Below, one piece after another: positions 25,366 to 34,487 of a stretch of 40,745 bases of DNA. Source of the DNA: VGDP01 sp964530335. Its GTDB lineage: Bacteria > Pseudomonadota > Alphaproteobacteria > SP197. Where the stretch lies: positions 1-40,745 of the forward strand of contig CAZGYG010000017.1 of NCBI GenBank assembly GCA_964530335.1, given 5' to 3'. The notes beneath the pieces were generated by a model that was given only the letters and a program-made list of their open reading frames with translations, had not been told where the DNA came from and made no database searches. Numbering within the stretch: position 1 is the stretch's first letter; each line of letters opens with the position of its first letter. Made by a program: the position numbers and the translations under genes.

Positions 25366-26525
25366 CCCCAGGCGCCGTGACCTTGTCGCCCGTCGAGATG
25401 CTGGCTCGCCTGGTCGGCTTCGACACCACCAGCCGGGGCTCGAACCTGGCGCTCATCGAGTTCGTGGTCGACTACCTGGGCCAACACGGCGTCGAGGCGG
25501 TGTTGACGCGGGACGACGACGGGCGCAAGGCCAACCTGTTCGCGACTCTCGGGCCGGCGCGCGACGGCGGCGTCGTGCTGTCGGGGCACACCGACGTGGT
25601 TCCGGTCGACGGCCAGGCCTGGTCGAGCGATCCGTTCGTCGTCGTCGAGCGGGACGGCCGGCTCTACGGCCGCGGCACCTGCGACATGAAGGGGTTTCTC
25701 GCCACCGCGCTCGCGCTCGTGCCCGACATATTGAAGCGCCGGCCGAAGGTGCCGATCCACCTGGCGCTGTCCTACGACGAGGAGGTCGGGTGTCTCGGCG
25801 TCGGCCGGCTCATCGCCCAGGCGATCGACGCCGGCGTCAAGCCCGCCGCCGTCATCGTCGGTGAACCGACCGAGATGAAGGTGGTCGACGCGCACAAGGG
25901 CATCTATGCCTTCCGCACCACGGTGACCGGGCGCGAGGCCCATTCCTCGCTCACCGACAAGGGCGTCAACGCCATCATGGCCGCGGCCGATCTCATCGGA
26001 TGTCTCGGCCGGCTGGCGGACGAGATGGCGTCGCGCGCCGACCCGGACTCCGGGTTCGACCCGGCGTACACGACGGTTCACGTCGGCACCATCGAGGGCG
26101 GCACCGCGCTCAACATCGTGCCGCTGCGCTGCGCCTTCCGCTGGGAATACCGTCTGCTGCCCGGCGCCGACCCCGACGAGGTGCCGCGCCGCTTCGCCGC
26201 CTATTGCGACGAGCGGCGGGCGGCGCTCAAAGGGCGCGCGCGCGAGGCCGACATCGTGACCGAGCCGCAGATGAGCGTGCCGGGCCTCGAACCGGAGCCC
26301 GGATCGGCGGCGGAACGCCTTGTGTTCGCGCTCGCCGGCAGCAACCGCACCCACAAGGCGGCCTTCGGCACCGAGGCCGGCTTGTTCCAGCGGGCCGGCA
26401 TGGCCGCGGTCGTGTGCGGCCCGGGCAGCGTCGCCCAGGCCCACAAGCCCGACGAGTTCGTCGCCCGCGCCCAGATCGAGGCCTGCGAGGCGTTCCTGCG
26501 CCGCCTGATCGATCACGTGGCCTAG
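25362..26525 (+). CDS. acetylornithine deacetylase-like M20 deacylase (ArgE family)
   Basis: A 387-residue M20 zinc hydrolase closest in pattern to ArgE. H76 and D78 (SGHTDVVP), D108 (GTCDMKG), E140-E141 (SYDEEVGCLGVG) and the late KAAFGTEAGLFQRAG segment are present. Annotated ArgE removes acetate from N-acetylornithine. However, the gene is coupled to a GntR regulator, lies far from the argDF operon at 32300-34401, and many alphaproteobacteria recycle the acetyl group with ArgJ instead. A catabolic N-acyl amino acid deacylase is therefore at least as likely. Confidence 0.88.
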   Translation: MTPGAVTLSPVEMLARLVGFDTTSRGSNLALIEFVVDYLGQHGVEAVLTRDDDGRKANLFATLGPARDGGVVLSGHTDVVPVDGQAWSSDPFVVVERDGRLYGRGTCDMKGFLATALALVPDILKRRPKVPIHLALSYDEEVGCLGVGRLIAQAIDAGVKPAAVIVGEPTEMKVVDAHKGIYAFRTTVTGREAHSSLTDKGVNAIMAAADLIGCLGRLADEMASRADPDSGFDPAYTTVHVGTIEGGTALNIVPLRCAFRWEYRLLPGADPDEVPRRFAAYCDERRAALKGRAREADIVTEPQMSVPGLEPEPGSAAERLVFALAGSNRTHKAAFGTEAGLFQRAGMAAVVCGPGSVAQAHKPDEFVARAQIEACEAFLRRLIDHVA

Positions 26526-26535
26526 CTCGCCGGCA

Positions 26536-26562
26536 CCGCGCGCCCGTGGTATAGGCGCGCGG
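26536..26562. promoter_or_regulatory. GC stem-loop between deacylase and MFS genes
   Basis: A nine-base-pair perfect stem CCGCGCGCC / GGCGCGCGG with a 9-base loop containing GGTATA. No T tract follows. It may be a transcript-stabilising hairpin. The TATAGG at 26550-26555 could alternatively be a -10 box for the MFS gene, but no -35 was found. Confidence 0.4.
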
Positions 26563-26573
26563 GGATTCGAGCC

Positions 26574-27728
26574 ATGTTCGCCACCGACCTGACGGCGCGC
26601 CAGCGCCGCGCGGCACTCGTCGCCCTGATCGCCGGCGCGTTCGTCGCCGGCATCGGGTTCGGCGCGCTGCACCCGCTGATCGCGCTGCTGCTCGACGAAC
26701 GCGGGGTGGGCGACGCGCTGATCGGCGTCAACGCCGCGCTGGTCAACGCGGCGATCCTCGTCGGCGGACCGTTCGTGCCGCGCATCGCCCGGCGGCTCGG
26801 CGCCTTCCGTGCGCTCCTCCTGGTCACCGTCGTGGACGTGGTGCTGCTCCTGCTCTACCCGAGCTTCGGGGCCTACTGGGCGTGGTGCGTCTATCGGTTT
26901 CTCGGCGGGCTGATCGGAGTGATCTGGTGGGTCATCACCGAGAGCTGGATCAACCTCCTGGCAAGGGAAGGTACCCGCACCCGCGTGGTCGGCGCCTACA
27001 CCGCGGCGCTGTCGCTCGGCTTCGCCGTCGGCCCGTTCGGCGTCGCCGAGCTCGGCATCCATGGCTGGTCGCCCTGGCTCGCGGTGATCGCGACGATGGT
27101 CCTGGGCTCGATTCCGGTGCTGGCCGTCGCGCGTGCGCTTCCCGCCGTCGGCCAGGACGAGGACGCGCGCGTGCTTAGCCTGGTGCGCCGGATGCCCGTG
27201 ATCGTGGTCGTGGCGGTGGCCGCCGGGTTCGCCGATTTCGCGATCGTCGCACTGCTGCCGCTCTACGGGCTCGAGCACGGGCTCGCCGAGGCGAACGCCG
27301 CGACCATGCTGAGCGCGTTCACCATGGGCAACGTCATGCTGCAGTTTCCGATCGCCTGGTTCGCCGACAAGGTCTCGCGCCGCGCCGCGCTCATCCTGTG
27401 CGCCGGCGGCGCGATCGTGTGCGCCGTGGCGCTGCCCTTCGCCATCGACGATCGGGCCGCGCTGTGGCTGGTGCTGTTCCTGTGGGGCGGCGCGGTGTTC
27501 TCGCTCTACATGCTCGCGCTCGGCATGCTCGGGGCGAACTTCAGGCCCGCCGAGATGGTCGCGGCCAACGCCGCGTTTATCGTCGTCTACAACGTGGGCG
27601 GCACGCTCGGCCCGATCGGCGCCGGGGTGCTCATGGACGCGTGGGCGCCCGAAGGCCTGCCTGTGCTGGTCGGGCTCGCCAGCCTGGTCATTCTCGGCTT
27701 CGCGCTGGCGCGGCGCGGCCGGGCGTAG
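26574..27728 (+). CDS. MFS transporter
   Basis: A 384-residue, 12-TM transporter. The first-half loop motif RIARRLGAFRALL, the YRFLGGLIGVIWWVITESWIN segment in TM4-5 and the symmetrical FADKVSRRAALI loop in the second half are visible. It resembles the YcaD-like branch of small sugar/drug MFS proteins; substrate and direction are open. It lies 48 bases after the deacylase and 100 bases before the flavoprotein gene on the same strand, so it may carry the substrate or product of this catabolic set. Confidence 0.88.
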   Translation: MFATDLTARQRRAALVALIAGAFVAGIGFGALHPLIALLLDERGVGDALIGVNAALVNAAILVGGPFVPRIARRLGAFRALLLVTVVDVVLLLLYPSFGAYWAWCVYRFLGGLIGVIWWVITESWINLLAREGTRTRVVGAYTAALSLGFAVGPFGVAELGIHGWSPWLAVIATMVLGSIPVLAVARALPAVGQDEDARVLSLVRRMPVIVVVAVAAGFADFAIVALLPLYGLEHGLAEANAATMLSAFTMGNVMLQFPIAWFADKVSRRAALILCAGGAIVCAVALPFAIDDRAALWLVLFLWGGAVFSLYMLALGMLGANFRPAEMVAANAAFIVVYNVGGTLGPIGAGVLMDAWAPEGLPVLVGLASLVILGFALARRGRA

Positions 27729-27828
27729 CAACCTTCGGATGCTGGCGGCTGGGGCACTTGCCCCCTTGCCTTGCCGTGCGGCAGCGCCATTGCGTACCGT
27801 CGCCCCTCGCCCGGGGAGGGCGTCGCTC

Positions 27829-29871
27829 ATGCCGCGCGATCCGCGTTACGACATCCTGTTCGAGCCGGTCAAGATCGGACCGGTCACCGCGCCGAACCGC
27901 TTTTACCAGGTGCCGCACTGCACCGGCATGGGCATGCGGTTTCCGCGATCGCTCGCCGCCATGCGCGAGGTCAAGGCCGAGGGCGGCTGGGGCGTGGTCT
28001 GCACCGAGTACTGCTCGATCCATCCGTCGTCCGACGATAGCCCGTACGCCTTCCTGACCCTGTGGGACGACGACGACGTGCGCGCGGTGGCCCCCATCGC
28101 CGAGGCGATCCACCGCCACGGCGCGCTCGCCGGAATCGAGCTCTGGCACGGCGGTGCGCACAGCGCCAACCGCTGGAGCCGGCTGCCGCTGATGGCGCCG
28201 GGGCCGGCCATGTCCCACTACGGCTCGCCCATGCAGGCCCGCGCCATGGACAGGGCGGACATCCGCGCGCTCAGGCGCTGGCACCTCGACGCCGCCCGGC
28301 GCGCCCGGCGCGCCGGCTTCGACATCGTCTACGTCTACGCCGGCCACGGGTATCTGCCGTTCCAGTTCCTGGGCCGGCGCACCAACCCGCGCACCGACGA
28401 CTACGGCGGCGAACTGGCCAACCGGGTGCGGCTGACGCGCGAACTGATCGAGGAAACCAAGGCGGCGATCGGCGAGCGCTGCGCCGTGGCGCTGCGCCTC
28501 GCGCTCGACGAGCTGCTCGGCCCCGAGGGCCTGACCAGCGACGGCGAGGCGCGCGACATCGTGGCGCTGCTGGCGGAGTTGCCGGACCTCTGGGACGTCA
28601 ACGTCAGCGACCCCGCCAACGACTCGATGAGCTCGCGCTTTGCCCCCGAAGGCTGGCAGGAACCCCACGTCGCCTGGGTCAAGGGCCTGACGACCAAGCC
28701 GGTGGTGGGCGTCGGACGGTTCACCTCGCCGGACACCATGGCCGACCAGGTGCGCCGCGGCGTCCTCGACCTGATCGGCGCCGCCCGGCCCTCGATCGCC
28801 GACCCGTTCCTGCCCCGCAAGGTGGACGAAGGCCGCGCCGCCGACATCCGCGAGTGCATCGGCTGCAACGTCTGCCGCGCCGCCAACAACGAGGGCGTGC
28901 CGCTGCGCTGCACCCAGAACCCGACCATGGGCGAGGAATGGCGGCGCGGCTGGCACCCGGAGCGCATCGCGCCCAAGGGTTCGGACGCATCCGTGCTGGT
29001 CGTCGGCGCTGGGCCGGCGGGGCTCGAGGCCGCGCGCGCGCTGGGCGAGCGCGGCTACCGGGTACTGCTCGCCGAGGCCGAACGCGAAGCGGGTGGCCGG
29101 GTCAGCCGCGAATCCCGGCTGCCCGGCCTTGCCGCGTGGGCGCGCGTGCGCGATTGGCGCGTCGGCCAGATCGCCAAGCTTGCCAACGTCGAGCTCTACC
29201 CGGGCAGCCGCATGACCGCCGCCGACGCGCTCGGCGCGGGCTGCGACCACATCGCCGTGGCGACCGGGGCGAGGTGGCGGCGCGACGGCCTCGGGCGTCA
29301 CGCCGAGCAAGGCGTGCCGATCGATCCGGACATGCGGTTGCTCACGCCCGATGACGTGCTCGCCGGCGTCCGCCCCGAAGGCCGGGTCGTCATCGTCGAC
29401 GACGACCCCTACTACATGGGCGGGGCCATCGCCGAGGCGCTCCGCCGCGCCGGCAACGACGTGGTCCTGGTCACGCCCAACCCGGTCGTCGGCCCGTGGA
29501 GCGCCATGACCGACGAGCAGGACCGCATCCAGGCCGCGCTCGTCGCCCAGGGGGTGCACATCGTTTGCGGGCGTCGGCTCGTCGCCGTCGCGGCCGATGG
29601 CATAGTCACCGCCGGCGTCTACGGCGAGGGCGAACAACGGGTCGCGGCGGACGCGGTGGTGCTGGTTACGATGCGCCAGCCCGACGACGCGCTCTACCAT
29701 GAGCTCAATGAACCGGCGGCGCTCGAACGGGCAGGGGTGCGCTCCCTCGTCTGCATCGGCGATTGCCTGGCGCCCGGCACCATCGACATGGCGGTCCACG
29801 CCGGCCACGCCTACGCGCGCGAACTCGACGCCCCGGCGCCCGTGCTCCGTCGCGAGCGGGTGCCGGCCTGA
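27829..29871 (+). CDS. trimethylamine dehydrogenase-like FMN / 4Fe-4S / FAD-fold flavoprotein
   Basis: A 680-residue two-part enzyme. An old-yellow-enzyme TIM barrel (residues 1-340) carries FMN; a C-terminal Rossmann region starts at VLVVGAGPAGLEAARAL. The start at 27829 follows GGGGAGGG at good spacing. Compared with Methylophilus trimethylamine dehydrogenase (residue numbers from memory), the flavin-linking Cys (C31), substrate Tyr (Y61), catalytic Tyr and His (Y170, H173) and four 4Fe-4S cysteines (C343, C346, C349, C361) are all kept. Two of the three aromatic-bowl residues are not. The Trp355 position is N353, and the loop carrying Trp264/Asp267 is about 3 residues shorter and has no Trp. 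It probably oxidises a secondary or tertiary amine or N-methyl compound other than trimethylamine. Confidence 0.9.
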   Translation: MPRDPRYDILFEPVKIGPVTAPNRFYQVPHCTGMGMRFPRSLAAMREVKAEGGWGVVCTEYCSIHPSSDDSPYAFLTLWDDDDVRAVAPIAEAIHRHGALAGIELWHGGAHSANRWSRLPLMAPGPAMSHYGSPMQARAMDRADIRALRRWHLDAARRARRAGFDIVYVYAGHGYLPFQFLGRRTNPRTDDYGGELANRVRLTRELIEETKAAIGERCAVALRLALDELLGPEGLTSDGEARDIVALLAELPDLWDVNVSDPANDSMSSRFAPEGWQEPHVAWVKGLTTKPVVGVGRFTSPDTMADQVRRGVLDLIGAARPSIADPFLPRKVDEGRAADIRECIGCNVCRAANNEGVPLRCTQNPTMGEEWRRGWHPERIAPKGSDASVLVVGAGPAGLEAARALGERGYRVLLAEAEREAGGRVSRESRLPGLAAWARVRDWRVGQIAKLANVELYPGSRMTAADALGAGCDHIAVATGARWRRDGLGRHAEQGVPIDPDMRLLTPDDVLAGVRPEGRVVIVDDDPYYMGGAIAEALRRAGNDVVLVTPNPVVGPWSAMTDEQDRIQAALVAQGVHIVCGRRLVAVAADGIVTAGVYGEGEQRVAADAVVLVTMRQPDDALYHELNEPAALERAGVRSLVCIGDCLAPGTIDMAVHAGHAYARELDAPAPVLRRERVPA

Positions 29872-29878
29872 GCGGACC

Positions 29879-30829
29879 TCAGGCCGCGCGATCCGGGCGG
29901 TTCTTGGCCTTGAGGCTCAGGTACTGGAGCGCGAGCGAGGCCCCGGCGAGCGCGGTGATCTCGGCCACGTCGTAAGCGGGCGCGACCTCGACCAGGTCCA
30001 TGCCGACGAAGGCTATGCCGTCGAGCCGGGCCAGGATGTCGAGCGCCTGATAGGTCGAGAGCCCGCCGCACACCGGCGTGCCCGTGCCCGGGGCGAACGC
30101 CGGGTCCAGGCAGTCGATGTCGAAGCTGAGGTACGCCTTGGCGTCGCCGACCACCCGGCGGATCTCGGCGGCGACGCCATCGGCGCCGAGCCGCGCCACG
30201 GCGGCCGGATCGAGAATGGTGAAGCCGTGGCTCTCGGGGTTGTGGGTGCGGATGCCGGTCTGCACCGAGCGCGCCGGGTCGATCAGCCCCTCGTTCATGG
30301 CGTGAAAGAACATAGTGCCGTGGTTGTAAAGCTCGTCGCGCCAGGTGTCCGAGTGGGCGTCGAAGTGGACCAGCGCGAGCTTGCCGTGGCGCCTGGCGTG
30401 GGCGCGCAGCAGCGGCAGGGACACGTAATGGTCGCCGCCGAGCGCGAGCACCGAGGCGCCGGCGCCGATGATGGCGCCGGCCGCCGCCTCGACCTCCCGC
30501 ATCATGTCGTCGACGTAGCCTACGTCGAAGGCCACGTCGCCGTAATCGACGATGGAAAGCCGGTCGCGCGCGTCGAAATCCCACGGGTGCTGCGGGCCCC
30601 AGGCCATTTGGGCCGAGGCCTGGCGCACGCCGCGCGGGCCGAAGCGCGCGCCCGGCCGGTTGGTCGTGCCGAGGTCGTAGGGCACGCCGAGCACCGCCAC
30701 GTCGACGCCGGCCAGATCGCGGCTGTAGCGGGTGCGCAGGAAGCTGGTGGCGCCGGCGTAGGGCACCTCGACGCGGGCGCCGTAGGGCGCCCGGGCGAGA
30801 AACGCGTGGTCGCTGCCGTGGCGGGTCAT
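29879..30829 (-). CDS. agmatinase / ureohydrolase family protein
   Basis: A 316-residue manganese ureohydrolase that releases urea from a guanidino compound. All metal ligands are present: H134 (GGDH), D157, H159 and D161 (DAHSD), D237 and D239 (DIDCLDP). The pattern (RPGARFGPRGVRQAS, NHGTMFFHAMNEG) favours agmatinase or guanidinobutyrase over arginase. The gene converges on the flavoprotein with 7 bases between stops and heads away from the lipoprotein operon on the same strand (upstream stop at 30839). Putrescine or 4-aminobutyrate would be the product. Confidence 0.9.
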   Translation of the reverse strand: MTRHGSDHAFLARAPYGARVEVPYAGATSFLRTRYSRDLAGVDVAVLGVPYDLGTTNRPGARFGPRGVRQASAQMAWGPQHPWDFDARDRLSIVDYGDVAFDVGYVDDMMREVEAAAGAIIGAGASVLALGGDHYVSLPLLRAHARRHGKLALVHFDAHSDTWRDELYNHGTMFFHAMNEGLIDPARSVQTGIRTHNPESHGFTILDPAAVARLGADGVAAEIRRVVGDAKAYLSFDIDCLDPAFAPGTGTPVCGGLSTYQALDILARLDGIAFVGMDLVEVAPAYDVAEITALAGASLALQYLSLKAKNRPDRAA

Positions 30830-30838
30830 CTTCCTCCC

Positions 30839-31426
30839 TCAGAGCAAATAGTCGGCGAGATGGCGGCGGATGCCGGCGTCGAGTTCGCGGTCGAGCGATT
30901 GAATCGCCTCCTCGGTCAGCCTGTGCAGCGCGCCGTCGCGCTCCTCCAGCGTCGCGTCCTCGGCGATGGTGATCGAAGCGGCCGCGCTGGCCCGGATATG
31001 GGCCTCGATGTAACGGCCGTCGGCGCCGACGATCTCGATCATCAGGTCGAGCGCCACGTCGTAGCGCTCGTCCTGCTCGTCGGTGAAGAACCCGGTCACG
31101 CCGCCCCCTGTCGCCAGCGCCTGCCGCGTGGCGCTGGCGTCGATCAGCGTGGCGCGCGCGGTGCGGCCGGTGCCCGCGGCGGCGAGCCGGTCCTCGACCC
31201 AGCGCCGGGCCACGCTGGCCGGCGTGACGGGGAACAGGCCTTCGACGTGCGGCGGTTCGAGCGGCGCGACGAACCGATCCACGTACTCGATCGCGGCCAC
31301 GTCGAGCCTGAACGGCGGCAGATGGCTGAACGTGACCTCGGCCACAATGAGCGGCGACGGCGAGCTCTGGCACGCGCCGAGCGCGATGAGCCCGAGCACG
31401 GCGGCCCGGCGGGTCGCCTCAGGCAT
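30839..31426 (-). CDS. predicted lipoprotein of unknown function
   Basis: A 195-residue protein with a short lipoprotein signal (RRAAVLGLIALGAC, Cys 19 as the lipidation site). The mature part has an IEYVDRFVAP segment, a DRLAAAGTGRTARATLIDA stretch and an alternating β-rich centre (YDVALDLMIEIVG), then helical sequence rich in Glu/Arg. I recognise no named domain. The start at 31426 overlaps the end of hslO by 8 bases, so it is the last gene of the argD-argF-hslO operon. A role in the cell envelope is the only safe inference. Confidence 0.82.
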   Translation of the reverse strand: MPEATRRAAVLGLIALGACQSSPSPLIVAEVTFSHLPPFRLDVAAIEYVDRFVAPLEPPHVEGLFPVTPASVARRWVEDRLAAAGTGRTARATLIDASATRQALATGGGVTGFFTDEQDERYDVALDLMIEIVGADGRYIEAHIRASAAASITIAEDATLEERDGALHRLTEEAIQSLDRELDAGIRRHLADYLL

Positions 31427-32327
31427 GAGCGGCGCGCGGCACTTCGGCCTCGAGGAAGCTCTCGGTGCGGTTGCAGAACTGGCAGGTGACATGGATCTTC
31501 CCATCGATGGTGAGCTCGCCAAGCTCGGCCTCGGGCAACGCCATCAGCACGTTCTCGGCGCGCTCGCGCGAGCAGCGGCAGCCGAACGCGAGCGGACGCG
31601 GCCGGAACACGCGCACGCCATCCTCGTGATAGAGGCGCCACAGCACCCGTTCGGGCGCGCAACCGGCGTCGAGCAGCTCGCTATCCGTGATGCTCGCGGC
31701 GAAGGCGAGGGCGCGGCGCCAGGACTCCTCGGGATCGTCGCCGTCGGGAACCCGGCCGCCGGTCTCGGGCTCCTTCTGCAGCATCAAGGCGCCGGCGCGC
31801 CAGCGCCCGTCCGGATCGCGCCCTGCCGCGAGCTTGACGATGGCGTCGTACTGCTCGGAGCTGCGGAAATAGTGGTGCGCGCAGTCGGCGAGCGTGCCGC
31901 CGACGAGCTCGACCAGCCCCTGGTAACGTTCGGTGTCGGGGCCCTGGTCGACCGTGAACGCCAGCACGCCCGCGCCGAGCAGCCGGGGCACCGGCGCCGC
32001 CTTGTCGTCATCGAGCCGGGCCACGCGCGCCTCGTCGAACGCGGCGTAGCCGCGCATCTGGCCGCCAGTGACGTAGTCGGCGACCAGCAGCCGGAGCGCG
32101 CCGTCGCCCTTGACCTGGAAGCTGAGCACGCCATCGAACTTGAGCGCTCCGGCCACGCTCGCGGTCAACGCGAGCGTTTCGCCCAGGAGGCGCGAGACGG
32201 GTTCGGGGTAGTCATGCTGCGCCAGCACCGTGTCCACTGTCCGCCCCAGACGCACCAGGCGGCCGAGCGCCGCCAGGGCCTCGACCCGGAACGGCTGGAT
32301 CAGGTCGTCGGTGCGTTCATACACCAC
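31419..32327 (-). CDS. hslO: Hsp33 redox-regulated molecular chaperone (HslO)
   Basis: A 302-residue chaperone holdase activated by oxidative unfolding. The C-terminal zinc switch is complete: CRC, 29 residues, then CQFC. The body has the typical GGQMRGYA and ALMLQKEP segments. No ATG fits. A GTG at 32327 with AGAAGGG about 9 bases upstream gives the expected length; a second GTG at 32324 is possible. The start lies inside the 3' end of argF (28-base overlap), which points to translational coupling. An open frame continuing to 32825 is only a shadow across argF. Confidence 0.9.
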   Translation of the reverse strand: MVYERTDDLIQPFRVEALAALGRLVRLGRTVDTVLAQHDYPEPVSRLLGETLALTASVAGALKFDGVLSFQVKGDGALRLLVADYVTGGQMRGYAAFDEARVARLDDDKAAPVPRLLGAGVLAFTVDQGPDTERYQGLVELVGGTLADCAHHYFRSSEQYDAIVKLAAGRDPDGRWRAGALMLQKEPETGGRVPDGDDPEESWRRALAFAASITDSELLDAGCAPERVLWRLYHEDGVRVFRPRPLAFGCRCSRERAENVLMALPEAELGELTIDGKIHVTCQFCNRTESFLEAEVPRAAHA

Positions 32328-33220
32328 GCCAGGATACCCTTCTGGGCGTGCAGCCGGTTCTCGGCCTCGTCCCACACCACCGAGGCCGGGCCGTCGACGA
32401 CCTCGGCCGTCGCCTCCTGGCCGCGGTAGACAGGCAGGCAGTGCATGAACACGGCGTCGGGCCGCGCCAGCGCCATGACCCCCTGGTCGATGCGGTAGGG
32501 CTCCAGCAGTTCGCGCTTGCCCGCGGTGCGCGTGTCGCTCATCGAGACCCAGGTGTCGGTGACGACGCAATCCGCGCCGGCGACGGCGCGGCGGACGTCG
32601 TCGGTCACGCTGACGCGGCCCTGGTGCGTGGCTGCCCAGTCGAGCACGGTCTGGTCCGGGCGGTAGTCCGCCGGGCAGGCGATCGCCAGCTCGAAGTCGA
32701 AGCGCACCGCGGCGTGGATCCAAGACGCCGCCATGTTGTTGCCGTCGCCGACCCACGCCACCCGCTTGCCCCGGATCGGGCCGCGCTGCTCCTCGAACGT
32801 CATGACGTCGGCCATGAGCTGGCACGGGTGCGTGCGATCGGTCAGGCCGTTGATCACCGGCACGGTCGCGTGCGCCGCCAGGTCCAGAAGCTTGGCGTGG
32901 TCCTGGGTGCGGATCATGATCGCGTCGACGTAGCGCGACAGCACGCGCGCGGTGTCCGCGATCGATTCGCCGTGGCCGAGCTGCATATCTACCGGGCTCA
33001 GCATGACCGTGTGGCCGCCGAGCTGGCGCATGCCGACCTCGAAGGAGACGCGGGTGCGCGTCGACGGCTTTTCGAAGATGAGCGCCAGCGACTTGCCGGC
33101 CAGCGGCTCCTCGCGCCAGCCCTGCTTCTGGCGCGCCTTGCGCCGCGCCGCGTCGTCCAGGATGCCGCGCAGCGTCGGCGCGTCGAGCACGTCGAGATCG
33201 AGGAAGTGGCGGAGCGTCAT
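32300..33220 (-). CDS. argF: ornithine carbamoyltransferase (ArgF)
   Basis: A 306-residue cytoplasmic enzyme converting ornithine and carbamoyl phosphate to citrulline in arginine synthesis. The carbamoyl-phosphate site STRTR (residues 53-57), the GLTDRTHPCQ motif with its His-Pro-Cys-Gln, and the ornithine site MHCLP are intact. The ATG overlaps the stop of argD (ATGA). Order argD-argF-hslO matches other alphaproteobacteria as I recall them. Confidence 0.95.
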   Translation of the reverse strand: MTLRHFLDLDVLDAPTLRGILDDAARRKARQKQGWREEPLAGKSLALIFEKPSTRTRVSFEVGMRQLGGHTVMLSPVDMQLGHGESIADTARVLSRYVDAIMIRTQDHAKLLDLAAHATVPVINGLTDRTHPCQLMADVMTFEEQRGPIRGKRVAWVGDGNNMAASWIHAAVRFDFELAIACPADYRPDQTVLDWAATHQGRVSVTDDVRRAVAGADCVVTDTWVSMSDTRTAGKRELLEPYRIDQGVMALARPDAVFMHCLPVYRGQEATAEVVDGPASVVWDEAENRLHAQKGILAWCMNAPTT

Positions 33221-34401
33221 GGGCCGAGGCTCGCGCAGGCGTCGTCGAGGATGGCGAGCGCCTCGTCGATGTGCGCGTCCTCGACGATCAACGGCGGCAC
33301 GAAGCGCACCACGTTCTCCCCGGCGCCGACGGTCAAGAGCCCGCGCGCGCGCAGCGCGCCGATCAGGTCGTTCTGCGGCACGATGCAGCGCACGCCCCGC
33401 AGCAGGCCCTGGCCGCGCGCCTCGGCCAGCACCTTGGGGTGGCGGGTAACCGCCCGGCGCAACCCGGCGTGCAGCCGCTCGCCCGCCGCCCCGACGCGGG
33501 CCATGAAGCCGTCGGCGAGCATGACGTCGAGCACGGCGTTGGCGACCGCGCAGGCGAGCGGGTTGCCGCCGAAGGTCGAGCCGTGGGTTCCCGCCGTCAT
33601 GCCCTGGGCCGCCTTGGCGGTGGCCAGGCACGCGCCGATCGGCATGCCGCCGCCCAGCGCCTTGGCGGTCGCCATGACGTCGGGCTTGACGTCGGCGTGC
33701 TCGTGGGCGAACAGGCGCCCGGTGCGGCCCATGCCGGTCTGCACTTCGTCGAGGAAAAGCAACAGGCCGAACTCGTCCGCGGTCTGGCGCAGCGCGCGCA
33801 GGAAGTGGGGGTCGCACGGGCGCACGCCGCCCTCGCCCTGCACCGGCTCGACCAGGATCGCGGCCGTGCGCTCGGTGATCGCGGCGCGCAGCGCGTTGGT
33901 GTCGCCGAACGGCACCTGGTCGAAGCCGTCGGGCAGCGGCTCGAAGCCGGCGATGTGCTTGGCTTGGCGTCCGGCCGCGATGGTGGCCAGCGTGCGGCCG
34001 TGGAACGCGCCCTCGAAGGTAATGACCCGGTAGCGGTCCGGGTTGCCGGTCGTGTCGTGGTACTTGCGCACCAGCTTGAGCCCGCACTCGATCGCCTCGG
34101 CGCCCGAGTTCTGGAAGAACACCTGGTCGGCGAAGCTGTTGGCGACCAGCCGCTCGGCCAGGCGTTCCTGCTCGGGGATGCGGTAGAGGTTCGAGACGTG
34201 CCACAGCTTGCCCGCCTGCATGGTCAGGGCGGCGACCAGGTGCGGGTGGGCGTGGCCGAGCCCGGTGACGGCGATGCCGCTGGCGAAATCGAGATAGCGT
34301 CGCCCGTCGGTGGCGATCAGGTGGACGCCCTCGCCGCGCTCGAAGGCCAGATCGACACGCGCGTACGTCGGCATCAAAGCGGGAGAAACGGTCATGGACA
34401 T
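33217..34401 (-). CDS. argD: acetylornithine aminotransferase (ArgD)
   Basis: A 394-residue class III PLP aminotransferase for the fourth step of arginine synthesis, often also used on succinyl-diaminopimelate. The PLP lysine is K247 in TAKALGGG. LFLDEVQTGMGRTG holds the cofactor Asp, FQNSGAEAIE the phosphate site, and THGSTFGGNPLAC the late family motif. Two ATGs lie 6 bases apart (34401, 34395); GAAGG lies 4 or 10 bases upstream respectively, so either may be used. First gene of the operon, behind a good promoter. Confidence 0.93.
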   Translation of the reverse strand: MSMTVSPALMPTYARVDLAFERGEGVHLIATDGRRYLDFASGIAVTGLGHAHPHLVAALTMQAGKLWHVSNLYRIPEQERLAERLVANSFADQVFFQNSGAEAIECGLKLVRKYHDTTGNPDRYRVITFEGAFHGRTLATIAAGRQAKHIAGFEPLPDGFDQVPFGDTNALRAAITERTAAILVEPVQGEGGVRPCDPHFLRALRQTADEFGLLLFLDEVQTGMGRTGRLFAHEHADVKPDVMATAKALGGGMPIGACLATAKAAQGMTAGTHGSTFGGNPLACAVANAVLDVMLADGFMARVGAAGERLHAGLRRAVTRHPKVLAEARGQGLLRGVRCIVPQNDLIGALRARGLLTVGAGENVVRFVPPLIVEDAHIDEALAILDDACASLGP

Positions 34402-34446
34402 CCGACCTTCGGTTCGGCCCCAACGCCGGTCTGCGGAAAGCGGGAG

Positions 34447-34475
34447 ACTATCGGGGCGTCGCCGGACCCTGTCAA
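34447..34475 (-). promoter_or_regulatory. sigma70-like promoter of the argD operon
   Basis: On the minus strand a perfect -35 TTGACA (34470-34475) and -10 GATAGT (34447-34452, four of six) are spaced exactly 17 bases. The start near 34440 gives a leader of about 40 bases to argD. The -35 lies 12 bases from the -35 of the divergent MBL promoter. Confidence 0.7.
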
Positions 34476-34487
34476 CGCCGGCCGAAG

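Noticed and set aside
25239..27830. 863-codon minus-strand open frame
   Set aside because: Low-complexity Arg/Asp/His-rich translation opposite two clear genes; an effect of high GC.
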